A DNA stretch of 54,675 nt from contig NZ_JHYD01000046.1 in the NCBI RefSeq assembly GCF_000621505.1, positions 1 to 54,675 on the forward strand, read 5' to 3'. The position numbers and the translations under genes were made by a program. The notes beneath the pieces are model-generated. The model ran no database searches, was not told the origin of the DNA, and saw only the letters and a list, made by a program, of their open reading frames with translations. This document shows positions 26,874 through 34,869 of the stretch, in pieces (position 1 is the first letter of the stretch; the number at the start of each line of letters is the position of its first letter). This DNA comes from Ruminiclostridium cellobioparum DSM 1351 = ATCC 15832 (GTDB taxonomy: Bacteria; Bacillota; Clostridia; Acetivibrionales; DSM-1351).

Positions 26874-29723
26874 TTAATTTAATGCTTTAAATTGATATGT
26901 AACAGTATCACCTTTTACTTTAACCGACACATATTTTGCGGCCGCTTTGTTTTTGTCACTGAAGTCGGCTGCGTCGAAACCTGCCGTAGTAATATACTTT
27001 ACTCCCTTGTCCATGTAACTGGAGTTAGAGGAGCCCTTGTAAAATACCCAGACATTTTTTCCGGGATTTTGCTTTTTATAATCTGCCAGCATATCCTTTA
27101 GAACCTGGCCTTCCTTGGTATCATTAAAACTGGAAGGATTCTGGGACAGGAATATAAACAGATTATTACCGGTAAAGGAGCTGAGCTGGTTTTTGAACCA
27201 GAACCACTCGTTATAGTCGGTAGCACGTAAGCCGCCTTTTGTAGTATTGAGCTGTATGAGCCTGCTGCCGTTCTTGTCCATGGCTTTGTAACTTGCCGTG
27301 GTAGAGAGCGAAGGAACTTTAAGAGAAGGCCATAGATTGTCATAGCTGCCAACAACCACAGAGGCCTGCATTTCCTTGTTTATTTTAGCAGCCAGGGAAT
27401 TCAGCATACTTGTCTGTGTCTTGTCTTTATTCTTGTCATAACCAACCGACTGTCCAAAAACTGAAAAACTTAAGGAATCGGTGCCTGATACGGTACGGTC
27501 CTTATAGGTGTCATCCTTTGGGACTGTAGTTACAGCCGATTTTGATGGCGCAACCTCGGGATATCCGGAGTATACCATGGTAAGATCATCAAAATACAAA
27601 GTACCTGAGGACTTTTTCTTGGTGGTTTGAATTGCATAAACCTTTGTTATTTTTGCCGGACCGCTGATATCATCAAGCGACATCTCGAGATATTTCCATC
27701 CGGTCCAGTTTACGTCCTTTGTAAAATACTTATAGTGGGGAGTACCTTTTTTATCATTTATAATAGCACCGATCCACAAAGGCTTGTTATTTGAGCTGTA
27801 GACCCACATTCCCAGCTTGGTTGCGGTACTGTCCAGAGTTTTTCCGCCGCCCGGAAGGTTGATGTATGCAGCACGGTTCTCCTGAAGACCCTTTGTGAAG
27901 TCATAGGTCAATTTTCCAGAATAGGGACCCGACTTGTATGCGTTTGTCGCAGGATCATACTTTGCTGTTACGGTTTTGGCCGACAGATCAACGCTTAGAG
28001 CGGTACTGCTGTTGAAATCTTCTATAACCTTTTTAATGCCGGGCTGGCTGATGGATACCGGACAGAAAACCGAAACTCCGGCAAAAGAGGCCGACACATA
28101 GCCTGTTCCAGACTTACCCGCAGTAAATACATTGGATTCGACAGTTCCAACCTTGTTAAGAACGCTCCATTTCACATTTGAGGGGTGTATGCTTGCGCTG
28201 AAGCCATTTTTATCCCAACCCTTTACAGCAAAGGTGGTAGCTTTTCCGGGAGAGGTATTTAATACGTCCAAATTCAATTCCAATTTTACAGGAGCACTCA
28301 ATACTGTCAGAGGGCAGGTTCCTATTACCGAATCTCCTATTTTGGCGGTTATTACAGCCTGACCGGCCGTTGTGGGAGTAAAGACATTATCTTCAAAAGT
28401 ACCCTTGACTCCTGTTACAGACCACTCAATGTCCTTGCTGTCAATGGCAACCGGATTAAGGTATTTGTCAACACCCTTGACAGTAAATGCCCTTGCTGTG
28501 TTAACAAAAGCATAATCCTCATAGGCACTGACCAGCAGGGAATCAACCGGACCCTGCGGTCCTATTGAAAATACTCCAAGGGATGCCGACACACCTCTCA
28601 AACCTTCCGAAGGGGTATTTACGGTTGTGATATCGGTATCACCTTCCTGCCTGGCCACCATGGTAGTTGAACTGCCGCCGTCAAAATTTATTGCGTTGGC
28701 GCAGCCCAATTCTTTCATATATTCGGCCAGTTCGGCCTGGGTCATGCCGATGCTGTCATTCTTTTGCCTGCCGTCCACTGTTACGATCAGGAGAGTCTTG
28801 CCGTCCTCTGTGGTTCCTGCGGCAGTTCTTGGCTGTCTGGATTCTCCGGCAGCAGAGTGGGTAAAGTAAGGTGCGACCTTGCCGCCCTGAACCAGCATGG
28901 AACCGCCGGTAAGGGCCATCTGCATCTGACTGTTGTCCACATTGAGCTTTATCTCATAAGAGACCGGATCACCCACTTTGAAATTATCTGTAAGGAATTT
29001 CTCATTTCCCATGGTTGCCATTACAACATATCCGTTTTTGGGAATGGGAATTCCGGGTTTGTTTTCACTGAATTCCTTTACAACACCATCCTCAACAACC
29101 ATTTCGGTCCACACTGGATATTTTTTTGAAACTCCGGGGGTAGTACTGCCCCACTTGGAATCAACTATGTACATATTATAATTGTAATATCCGTTGTAAT
29201 TGTTATAAGCAGCCACATTTTTACGTGATTCGTTGGGTGTTATAAGCTCGATTTCTGTTTTCCAGTATTGGTAAAATGTCCTGTTCAGCTTATCGATGGC
29301 AAATGTAGCTATATAATCGGAATTATCTCCGGCGTTTGCCATTGCAAACTCTCCGTTTCCGGCAACCGGTCCAAAAGGAGTGCCGGTCGAGGTGTCAAAA
29401 AAGCATGCATTTACGGCTGCCAATGCACCGTTGCTTTTTGCAAGATTATTGACTGTGGAGGTTTTTTTAATTCCGGCTGGATTTATCAGGCTGTCCACCT
29501 TGACGTTTTCATTTGACAAATCAACTCTTAGCACGTTTGTGCGTATCCAGCCGCTGGTGGTGAAACGGTTGTACTGTTCCAGAACAACTCCGGAGGTTAT
29601 ATTCTGTTTTTCCACTGTCTGGTTGATTACCAGAGGTGCGGCTATAACACCGGTACTGAGTGAAACGATTAATAGTGCCGACATCAATATCAATGCCAGG
29701 CTTCTTCTTATGTATTTAAGCAT
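26874..29723 (-). CDS. Secreted phosphodiester glycosidase (NAGPA-type) with Ig-like domains
   Basis: About 949 residues, exported by a signal peptide (MLKYIRRSLALILMSALLIV, cleavage near AAP). The N-terminal third is a NAGPA / DUF2233 domain: AAVNACFFDTSTGTPFGPVA, GGSMLVQGGKV, AAGTTEDGKTLLIVTVDG and NFDGGSSTTMV. Enzymes of this family hydrolyse sugar-phosphodiester linkages, for example in teichoic acids. Two bacterial Ig-like repeats follow (about 415-600), then a region resembling a carbohydrate-binding sandwich (about 610-760). The C-terminus resembles a calcineurin-like phosphoesterase but lacks its metal-binding His motifs. The ATG at 29723 has GGAG upstream; the in-frame ATG at 29735 does not. 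It probably works on the cell wall or outer polysaccharide. Confidence 0.85.
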   Translation of the reverse strand: MLKYIRRSLALILMSALLIVSLSTGVIAAPLVINQTVEKQNITSGVVLEQYNRFTTSGWIRTNVLRVDLSNENVKVDSLINPAGIKKTSTVNNLAKSNGALAAVNACFFDTSTGTPFGPVAGNGEFAMANAGDNSDYIATFAIDKLNRTFYQYWKTEIELITPNESRKNVAAYNNYNGYYNYNMYIVDSKWGSTTPGVSKKYPVWTEMVVEDGVVKEFSENKPGIPIPKNGYVVMATMGNEKFLTDNFKVGDPVSYEIKLNVDNSQMQMALTGGSMLVQGGKVAPYFTHSAAGESRQPRTAAGTTEDGKTLLIVTVDGRQKNDSIGMTQAELAEYMKELGCANAINFDGGSSTTMVARQEGDTDITTVNTPSEGLRGVSASLGVFSIGPQGPVDSLLVSAYEDYAFVNTARAFTVKGVDKYLNPVAIDSKDIEWSVTGVKGTFEDNVFTPTTAGQAVITAKIGDSVIGTCPLTVLSAPVKLELNLDVLNTSPGKATTFAVKGWDKNGFSASIHPSNVKWSVLNKVGTVESNVFTAGKSGTGYVSASFAGVSVFCPVSISQPGIKKVIEDFNSSTALSVDLSAKTVTAKYDPATNAYKSGPYSGKLTYDFTKGLQENRAAYINLPGGGKTLDSTATKLGMWVYSSNNKPLWIGAIINDKKGTPHYKYFTKDVNWTGWKYLEMSLDDISGPAKITKVYAIQTTKKKSSGTLYFDDLTMVYSGYPEVAPSKSAVTTVPKDDTYKDRTVSGTDSLSFSVFGQSVGYDKNKDKTQTSMLNSLAAKINKEMQASVVVGSYDNLWPSLKVPSLSTTASYKAMDKNGSRLIQLNTTKGGLRATDYNEWFWFKNQLSSFTGNNLFIFLSQNPSSFNDTKEGQVLKDMLADYKKQNPGKNVWVFYKGSSNSSYMDKGVKYITTAGFDAADFSDKNKAAAKYVSVKVKGDTVTYQFKALN

Positions 29724-29880
29724 TGTGATCTCCATTTCTTTATTACTTTTACCTTAGCGGCCTGCAGCGCTTAAATCCATATATTGCCGGCGGTTAAATT
29801 TCCCCGGACAATATAACTTTTTACAAACCACTAGCTTGTTTCTCCCATATAAATATATGAATATTAATAAACTTGAAGAG

Positions 29881-30600
29881 CTACTCATGCCAGCCGTCGA
29901 TTTCGGCACGCTTTATTGCTCCAAATAGATTGCTTTTGATATCTCTGTTTTCTTTTTGAAGCTGATAAATCAAGTCTTTAACGTACTGACGCTTGGTTTT
30001 TCCATCGATATGACAGGGACTTTTAACTATTGGGAATTGTCCTGATTTGGCAACGGTCTTTATTTGTTTTTCTTCTGTATAAATAAGTGGCCGGATAAGA
30101 TACAGCTCTTTTCTGTCCAGATATGTAACCGGAGAAAATGTATGTAGGTTGCCTTCAAAAAAAGTACTGAGCAAAAGGGTTTCTATTGCGTCATCCCTGT
30201 GGTGTCCGAGTGCGACCTTGTTACAGCCCAATTTTTTTGAGACATTGTGCAGAGCTCCTCTCCTGAGATTTGCACACATTGAGCAGGGATTCTTCTCCTG
30301 CCTGTATTCAAAAATAATCTTTCCTATTTGGGTTTCTTCAATAGTATAGTTAACGCCTATTTGGCGGCAATACTCGGCAACCGGTGTGAAATCGGCATTT
30401 CCTATTCCCATGGTAAGGCTTATGGCTTCGATTTCAAATTTTTTAGGATAGAACCGCTGCAACTGTTTCAGGGCAGTAAGCAGTGTCATACTGTCTTTTC
30501 CGCCGCTTACCCCAATAGCAATTTTGTCGCCGTCACCAATCATGTCATAATCCTGGATAGCTCTTCTGACCTGCCCAAGAATTTTTTGTATAAGCACCAC
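29881..30600 (-). CDS. ttcA: TtcA-family tRNA 2-thiolation ATPase
   Basis: A 239-residue PP-loop ATPase of the TtcA/TtuA group, which activates a tRNA cytidine for sulfur insertion. The PP-loop SGGKDSMTLL is near residue 31, the Cys pair is in NPCSMCANLRRGAL (about 105), and LGHHRDDAIETLLL and a third Cys in VKSPCHIDGKTKRQ follow, the ligands of an Fe-S cluster. The start is uncertain: AAAGGAG lies directly against two tandem GTG codons (30600 and 30597), and the family's usual N-terminus favours the second. It stands alone. Confidence 0.88.
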   Translation of the reverse strand: MVLIQKILGQVRRAIQDYDMIGDGDKIAIGVSGGKDSMTLLTALKQLQRFYPKKFEIEAISLTMGIGNADFTPVAEYCRQIGVNYTIEETQIGKIIFEYRQEKNPCSMCANLRRGALHNVSKKLGCNKVALGHHRDDAIETLLLSTFFEGNLHTFSPVTYLDRKELYLIRPLIYTEEKQIKTVAKSGQFPIVKSPCHIDGKTKRQYVKDLIYQLQKENRDIKSNLFGAIKRAEIDGWHE

Positions 30601-30846
30601 TCCTTTAGAATCATTTGCAATATTTAAATTGTCTAATTATTCCTTATTATAGAAAAAGTCGTATGACGGTTCAAGTCTTATTAGATTTCAATTGTATTAC
30701 ATATGAAAAATGTGCTTAAATACACTTCAAATAAGGGATATGAGAGCTTGGTTTTCTCTATTTATATCGGACATAATAAATAGACGAAAAAATAAGTATG
30801 CTAAAGAAACGTGGTGATAAATTCAAATATGTGTATATTTCACATA
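30601..30846. other. Intergenic stretch before tRNA-Pro
   Basis: AT-rich sequence with no supported gene. A frame antisense to the tRNA (30823-31029) is an artefact of the tRNA and its downstream repeat. Confidence 0.5.
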
Positions 30847-30875
30847 TTGCTTATATATCATGGCTATAGTACAAT
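30847..30875 (+). promoter_or_regulatory. Promoter of tRNA-Pro
   Basis: TTGCTT (30847-30852), 17 bases, TACAAT (30870-30875), 35 bases before the mature tRNA. Confidence 0.6.
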
Positions 30876-30910
30876 ACTTTTGCACTTGCGAAAGTAAAAG
30901 CAGAATATAA

Positions 30911-30986
30911 CGGGGTGTAGCGCAATTGGCAGCGCGCTTGGTTTGGGACCAAGATGCTGGAGGTTCAAGTCCTCTCACTCCGACCA
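30911..30986 (+). tRNA. tRNA-Pro (anticodon UGG)
   Basis: 76 bases including an encoded CCA. The acceptor stem CGGGGTG pairs with CACTCCG (one G-U). The D arm is GCGCAATTGGCAGCGC. The anticodon arm CTTGG-TTTGGGA-CCAAG places TGG in the anticodon, and the T arm is GGAGGTTCAAGTCCTC. The 3' end is the start of a 67-bp direct repeat, so this tRNA has served as an integration target. Confidence 0.96.
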
Positions 30987-31042
30987 AGAGGCGCTTGTAT
31001 TTTCTGCGGAAAATACAGGCGTCTTTCACGTTGTTCAGACGC
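30976..31042 (+). repeat. Left att-like direct repeat (tRNA-Pro 3' end)
   Basis: 67 bp identical to 32387-32453. It begins in the acceptor stem of tRNA-Pro (CACTCCGACCA) and continues through a hairpin, TGTATTTTC-TGCG-GAAAATACA, that may be the tRNA terminator. With the right copy it bounds a 1.4-kb segment. Confidence 0.85.
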
Positions 31043-31188
31043 GAAGCGCCTTACGGGCGAGACCAGTCTCCCCGTATGCCCCACTGGCCTCCCGGCGGGG
31101 ATAAAGGCTTAAAAGATACTTTAATTAAGGCGTACTTCTGTAAAAGTCATTACATTTATTTTATCAAAAAATCTTGCCCCGCTTGGCC

Positions 31189-31833
31189 TTATTGTTTCGT
31201 TAGCATATCGTAGCGTTTTTTGGCAGTTTTGTTTCCCCTGAAATAATACTCCCATATAGCGTTTTTTTCTTTCCTGCTTTCTGCCTTTTCCTCTAAAGCC
31301 TTGATGAGCTTCAACACCTGTTTATGATAAAACATTTCATATGTATGTTTTGCCTTTGCTTGTGTCATACGCAATTCTTTCGCTATAGCCAAAAAGGACG
31401 CTTTTTCAACCTCCCGAATTTCCACAACACGGGCAATGGTTTTCTTACTCAAATTCGGCTTGAATGGGGGCATACTCTTGACAAATTGTGTCGGCATACC
31501 CGGTTCCCCGTCCCTGTATTCGGTTAAAATATCTTTATACTTCTTCTCCAGATACGCACAGGCATATGACCACTCCTGATAGCATTCGTAAGCATCATCA
31601 TAGACTTTTCTTACTTGTGAAGTGCCCTTATATCCAAAGACTACCGCAATATGATTGATGTACAAGCGTATTTGTTTAATCTTTAGTTTATTATATATCT
31701 GCACTACCCTTGAAACCGATATTTCACATTCTCTTGCAATATCGGTAAATGTGTTGCCATACTGGTCACGGAGCACCATAATCTCATACGCGCGTTCGTC
31801 CTGTTTTAATATACTATATGGAATGTCTTTCAT
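31189..31833 (-). CDS. Helix-turn-helix DNA-binding protein of a small integrated element
   Basis: A 214-residue protein without a named family that I can be sure of. Two sigma-like helix-turn-helix segments are seen: NTFTDIARECEISVSRVVQIYNKL near the N-terminus and ASFLAIAKELRMTQAKAKHTYEM near residue 145. The ends are rich in Lys and Arg. GGAGGG lies nine bases before the ATG at 31833; an ATG nine codons upstream is less likely. It is divergent from an XRE repressor and lies between the two att-like repeats. Similar pairs occur in conjugative and phage-like elements, so a role in controlling the element is likely. Confidence 0.7.
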   Translation of the reverse strand: MKDIPYSILKQDERAYEIMVLRDQYGNTFTDIARECEISVSRVVQIYNKLKIKQIRLYINHIAVVFGYKGTSQVRKVYDDAYECYQEWSYACAYLEKKYKDILTEYRDGEPGMPTQFVKSMPPFKPNLSKKTIARVVEIREVEKASFLAIAKELRMTQAKAKHTYEMFYHKQVLKLIKALEEKAESRKEKNAIWEYYFRGNKTAKKRYDMLTKQ

Positions 31834-31881
31834 AAAAAGTTTACCCTCCGTTCGTCGCATATAATGAATATCTGTATTACA

Positions 31882-31910
31882 GGTATAAATTATACCGTTT
31901 ACGGGTAACG
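31882..31910. promoter_or_regulatory. Operator-like palindromes between the divergent regulators
   Basis: GGTATAAATTATACC (31882-31896) has perfect 7-bp arms around one base. CGTTTACGGGTAACG (31896-31910) is a near palindrome. They lie in the 120-base divergent region and are natural targets for the XRE-type repressor. Confidence 0.55.
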
Positions 31911-31953
31911 ATTACAACGATTTGAGGTAGATTTTATTTGGGAGCGTGGTAAT

Positions 31954-32274
31954 GTGTTACGATTAAAAGAATTAAGGGAACAGCGGCGGCTAAATCAAGA
32001 AGGATTAGCCCTGAAACTTAATGTTTCTCAATCTACTATCAGCGCATATGAAGTAGGTGAAAGAGTACCGGATTTAGAAACTCTGATTGCTATTGCAGAT
32101 TTCTTTAATGTTTCACTTGACTATCTTGCGGGCTTGTCTGACTTAAAACAGCAAATTAGACAAAGTGACTTATCACCTAGTGAGCTTGAGCATTTACACA
32201 CATACCGACAATTAAGCGATACTGACAGAGAAAAGATAAACGCATACATTGACGGTTTGCAAAGCAGGGGATAA
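31954..32274 (+). CDS. XRE-family repressor
   Basis: A 106-residue regulator. The Cro/CI-type helix-turn-helix fills residues 1-65 (LKELREQRRLNQEGLALKLN, then QSTISAYEVGERVPDLETL, then DFFNVSLDYLAGLSD). A short C-terminal helix may dimerise. It starts with GTG at 31954, nine bases after GGAG. It is divergent from the HTH gene and inside the repeat-bounded element, so it probably keeps the element silent. Confidence 0.9.
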   Translation: MLRLKELREQRRLNQEGLALKLNVSQSTISAYEVGERVPDLETLIAIADFFNVSLDYLAGLSDLKQQIRQSDLSPSELEHLHTYRQLSDTDREKINAYIDGLQSRG

Positions 32275-32313
32275 AGAAAAAAGGTACGCAGAATTTCCTG
32301 CGCACCTTTTTTC
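32275..32313 (+). terminator. Terminator after the XRE gene
   Basis: AAAAAAGGTACGCAGRAAT-type arm (32278-32296) pairs with TTCCTGCGCACCTTTTTT, one mismatch, followed by more Ts. Confidence 0.85.
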
Positions 32314-32386
32314 TTATGTAAATACTTCTTTTCAACTGCCATGAAACCATTGATATTACTGGGATTTTCAAAAAGTTCTGTATCGC

Positions 32387-32453
32387 CACTCCGACCAAGA
32401 GGCGCTTGTATTTTCTGCGGAAAATACAGGCGTCTTTCACGTTGTTCAGACGC
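32387..32453 (+). repeat. Right att-like direct repeat
   Basis: 67 bp identical to 30976-31042. Directly after it, CAAGTCCTCTCACT (32454-32467) repeats 14 bases of the tRNA-Pro T arm (30966-30979) and is followed by TTGGTCGG, the inverse complement of CCGACCAA. The junction is therefore a composite scar and not a simple attR. Confidence 0.85.
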
Positions 32454-32583
32454 CAAGTCCTCTCACTTGGTCGGATTACCCGTATCGGTTTTGGGGTATG
32501 GTTCAATAAGTTTCCCTATTAAACCGGGTCTTTGGGCGACCTTCTTTTTGTATACAGTTTGAACCATGAGTTTGACAACCGAA

Positions 32584-32892
32584 TTATAGTATGTCCTTAT
32601 CTAATATGCTTTGAACATTTTGTTTCCCATGGAGTATTCGATGAATTTCCACCGTCTTATTCGATTCATTTACTACATAAAAAACGATATAGTCATCCAC
32701 CGGAATATGTCTGTAAACAGGAAAATCTGCATATACAGAATACATCAGCGGCTGTGTACGCAGGGTATCTATACATTGCCGCAAATCCATAACAAATCTC
32801 GATGATGTACCCGGATAAAAACCGGAAAGATATTTCAGAATATCGTCCAAATTCTGACGCGAGACAGGAAGGTACCTGATTCTATATTCCAT
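32584..32892 (-). CDS. RelE/ParE-type toxin
   Basis: A 102-residue protein of the ParE/RelE fold: MEYRIRYLPVSRQNLDDIL at the start, YLSGFYPGTSSRF, then the conserved core YRHIPVDDYIVFYVVNE and a closing VEIHRILHG. The ATG at 32892 overlaps the antitoxin gene by 11 bases and has GAGG seven bases upstream; a longer frame exists but is not supported. Members either cleave mRNA on the ribosome or poison gyrase. The sequence does not decide between them. It is expressed after and with the antitoxin. Confidence 0.87.
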   Translation of the reverse strand: MEYRIRYLPVSRQNLDDILKYLSGFYPGTSSRFVMDLRQCIDTLRTQPLMYSVYADFPVYRHIPVDDYIVFYVVNESNKTVEIHRILHGKQNVQSILDKDIL

Positions 32893-33166
32893 CGGATGCA
32901 TCCTCAATTCCCGCCCAAAAATCTTCATCATCAAGCCACTGGGTATCGGATGCGTGTGCTTCTGTCTGTGCCTTCCTGAGTTCACTAAGAACATACTTTT
33001 TGTGCAGATAATCCTCGTAAGCAGCGTACTCATCAAAATTAATTAATACAGCGGCACCGTTTCCGTTTTTTGTTATGATAACCTGATCGTGCTGCTCTAA
33101 CAGCCGCGCAATCTCAGGAAAATTATTACGCAGTTCTCTTGTAGCCCTAACGTGAGTATTCCTCAT
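32882..33166 (-). CDS. Phd/YefM-type antitoxin
   Basis: A 94-residue protein. The Phd/YefM DNA-binding fold covers residues 1-60 (ATRELRNNFPEIARLLEQHD, then VIITKNGNGAAVLINFDEY). The acidic C-terminal tail (WLDDEDFWAGIEDASDGI) would wrap the toxin. It precedes the toxin gene, overlapping it by 11 bases, and lies 23 bases from a 28-bp palindromic operator. Confidence 0.9.
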   Translation of the reverse strand: MRNTHVRATRELRNNFPEIARLLEQHDQVIITKNGNGAAVLINFDEYAAYEDYLHKKYVLSELRKAQTEAHASDTQWLDDEDFWAGIEDASDGI

Positions 33167-33188
33167 ATATTCACACCTTCTTTCATTA

Positions 33189-33216
33189 ATATTGTATCAC
33201 AATTGTGATACAATAT
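33189..33216. promoter_or_regulatory. 28-bp perfect palindrome, operator of the toxin-antitoxin operon
   Basis: The two 14-base arms (ATATTGTATCACAA and its complement) meet without a gap. On the minus strand TTGTAT and TACAAT with an 18-base spacer overlap it (about 33193-33221), so the bound antitoxin would block the promoter. Confidence 0.8.
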
Positions 33217-33247
33217 ACAAGGTAGAAAAACACGACAAAAGGTCGGA

Positions 33248-34234
33248 TTATCCGCATATGTTCGAACAGGCTGCGCAGTCCGTGGGATTGCAGGTGCGCG
33301 CAGTGCCGGAATATGCCAAAACGGTAAAACCGCAGTCGGAAACCCGAAAGAAGGTTTCGTTCCTGCCGTCTATGATTGTGACGGTGCCGGTGTCATAATC
33401 AAACGCCAGTCTCAATCCTTCTGTAATGAAAGTCTCTCCGTCCAGCGGATTGACGGTCTCGTGCGGACTGAACGTAACCATCCGCCCATCCCCGGTCTGT
33501 ACCGCAAGGCGATTGTATACAATCGTCAGCGCAGTGACCCTGCCGGAGATGTCAAATACAAGAGAATTTTGATCCGCGTTGATTCCGACAGCGTTTGGGT
33601 CAAAAGCGGCAAGCATGCCAACCGGGGTTTGGATCATCGCCGGTTCTGCCGGTTCCAGTGATTTAAGCTCGCCTGTTTCATAAAGAGAAAAACCATTTCT
33701 GACAGGAATAGCGCCATATGCCGTTGCTATGTGAATCCTTTCACCGGGAAACAGCGTTATACTGCGGATGCTGCCGTCCTGATAAAAGCCGGTGCCGCTG
33801 ATTATGGCTTTAAACGAAGCAAAAGGCAGTTCAAATGAAAACGGAATGGCCAGCGACTTCTCTTCTTCCTCGGTCCACATGCCGCTGAATTTTCCGTCCA
33901 ATGGAAAGAACCGCTTTAACTCCCCGGTTTCATAAAATGTTACCAATTCAGCGGGAAACTCGCCGATTGGCGTATGAATTTCCTGCTGATCATTGAGCGC
34001 GACGGCCTTTATCATTCCGTTTTTATAAAATTCCACCGAATACTTGCTCTTACGCCGATGTGTTTCAGCGTACACCGGAATCAATTCGCCTGCATGCGTA
34101 AGCAGAATATTTTTTTCACACAGCCGTATCCCTTCCAACTCGCCGCCCGCATAGCAGGAATAGCTTTCCACTCCCGCGAATACGCCAGTGGGCAATTGAA
34201 TGGCGTTGTTTTCCAGTATGTTGAAGTTTTCCAT
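33248..34234 (-). CDS. YwqK/MORN-like repeat protein with C-terminal Cys cluster, nif-associated
   Basis: I do not recognise a named function. The protein is 328 residues. Four or more short repeats of the YwqK/MORN-2 kind are visible: FYKNGMIKAVAL, FYETGELKRFFP, FYQDGSIRSITLF and LYETGELKSLEP, each a short beta-hairpin. The C-terminus is different: CNPTDCAACSNIC (C-x4-C-x2-C-x3-C), a possible metal or Fe-S site. GGGAGGAA precedes the ATG at 34234. It is the last gene of the nif-mod-anfO series, 16 bases after anfO, with the same strand and base composition, so a link to nitrogenase or molybdenum handling is likely but is inference. Confidence 0.7.
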   Translation of the reverse strand: MENFNILENNAIQLPTGVFAGVESYSCYAGGELEGIRLCEKNILLTHAGELIPVYAETHRRKSKYSVEFYKNGMIKAVALNDQQEIHTPIGEFPAELVTFYETGELKRFFPLDGKFSGMWTEEEEKSLAIPFSFELPFASFKAIISGTGFYQDGSIRSITLFPGERIHIATAYGAIPVRNGFSLYETGELKSLEPAEPAMIQTPVGMLAAFDPNAVGINADQNSLVFDISGRVTALTIVYNRLAVQTGDGRMVTFSPHETVNPLDGETFITEGLRLAFDYDTGTVTIIDGRNETFFRVSDCGFTVLAYSGTARTCNPTDCAACSNICG

Positions 34235-34250
34235 ATAACATTCCTCCCAG

Positions 34251-34865
34251 TCAGCATTTCCGGCTGACAATCGCTTTCACTATGCCGTTTCCGGCCTGCA
34301 CTACATCAATCCGGTATTTTCCGCTGCCCTCGATCCACGGCGGAATATGCCTGCAAATCAGATTGAGTTCCAAAAAGGGTGTGTTCTCCAGAAAGTCTGC
34401 CATTGCCTTTTTGGATGAAACTTCCGGACATTGGCTTTGCAAAGCCATCAGGTCCAGAAAATAAATTCCCGGCGTACCGGTTTCTTTGGGCCGTGCGTTT
34501 GATATAACCGCCTCCCGGGTCTTTATCGCGGCGTCAGAAGCCTGCGTTTCCTGAAAAATCCCGTCAAAAACTTCATACGTTATGGTGCTTATTTCAAAAA
34601 TATGCAGCCCGGCGCGGTCAAACACAGAAAACGGGATTCCGACCAGTGAGCCTCCCGCCAACACCTCGCAGCCGTTTATAAGCGGAAGCAGAGCCTCGGA
34701 GTTTTTGCGCGTCAAAGCGGCAGAGAGCGGGGAAATGGGGTCAAACGGTATTTCGTTTAAAAGCTGCCAACCGTCCGCACCTCTTTCAAATATCAAAAAT
34801 CTGTCGGCTTCAAAAAAGTCGCACAGCGCCGAATATCTGTTTGTGAATACCGCTATTTTGCTCAT
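34251..34865 (-). CDS. anfO: AnfO-like nitrogenase accessory protein
   Basis: A 204-residue protein matching the AnfO family by its N-terminal pattern: KIAVFTNRYSALCDFFEADRFLIFER, then WQLLNEIPF, then CEVLAGGSLVGIPFSVFDRAGLHIFE. A second part (about 115-204) includes YFLDLMALQSQCPEVSSKKAM. AnfO was named from iron-only nitrogenase operons, yet no anfDGK genes are present here, and it sits between modC and the repeat protein. Its biochemical role is not established; heme binding or a role in cofactor delivery has been suggested for the family. The ATG at 34865 follows GAGGGAG, five bases from the modC stop. Confidence 0.78.
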   Translation of the reverse strand: MSKIAVFTNRYSALCDFFEADRFLIFERGADGWQLLNEIPFDPISPLSAALTRKNSEALLPLINGCEVLAGGSLVGIPFSVFDRAGLHIFEISTITYEVFDGIFQETQASDAAIKTREAVISNARPKETGTPGIYFLDLMALQSQCPEVSSKKAMADFLENTPFLELNLICRHIPPWIEGSGKYRIDVVQAGNGIVKAIVSRKC

Positions 34866-34869
34866 AAGC

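Noticed and set aside
30823-31029. 68-codon frame antisense to tRNA-Pro
   Set aside because: It is the well-known false protein read from the complement of a tRNA and its downstream hairpin. A related piece recurs at the second copy of the repeat.
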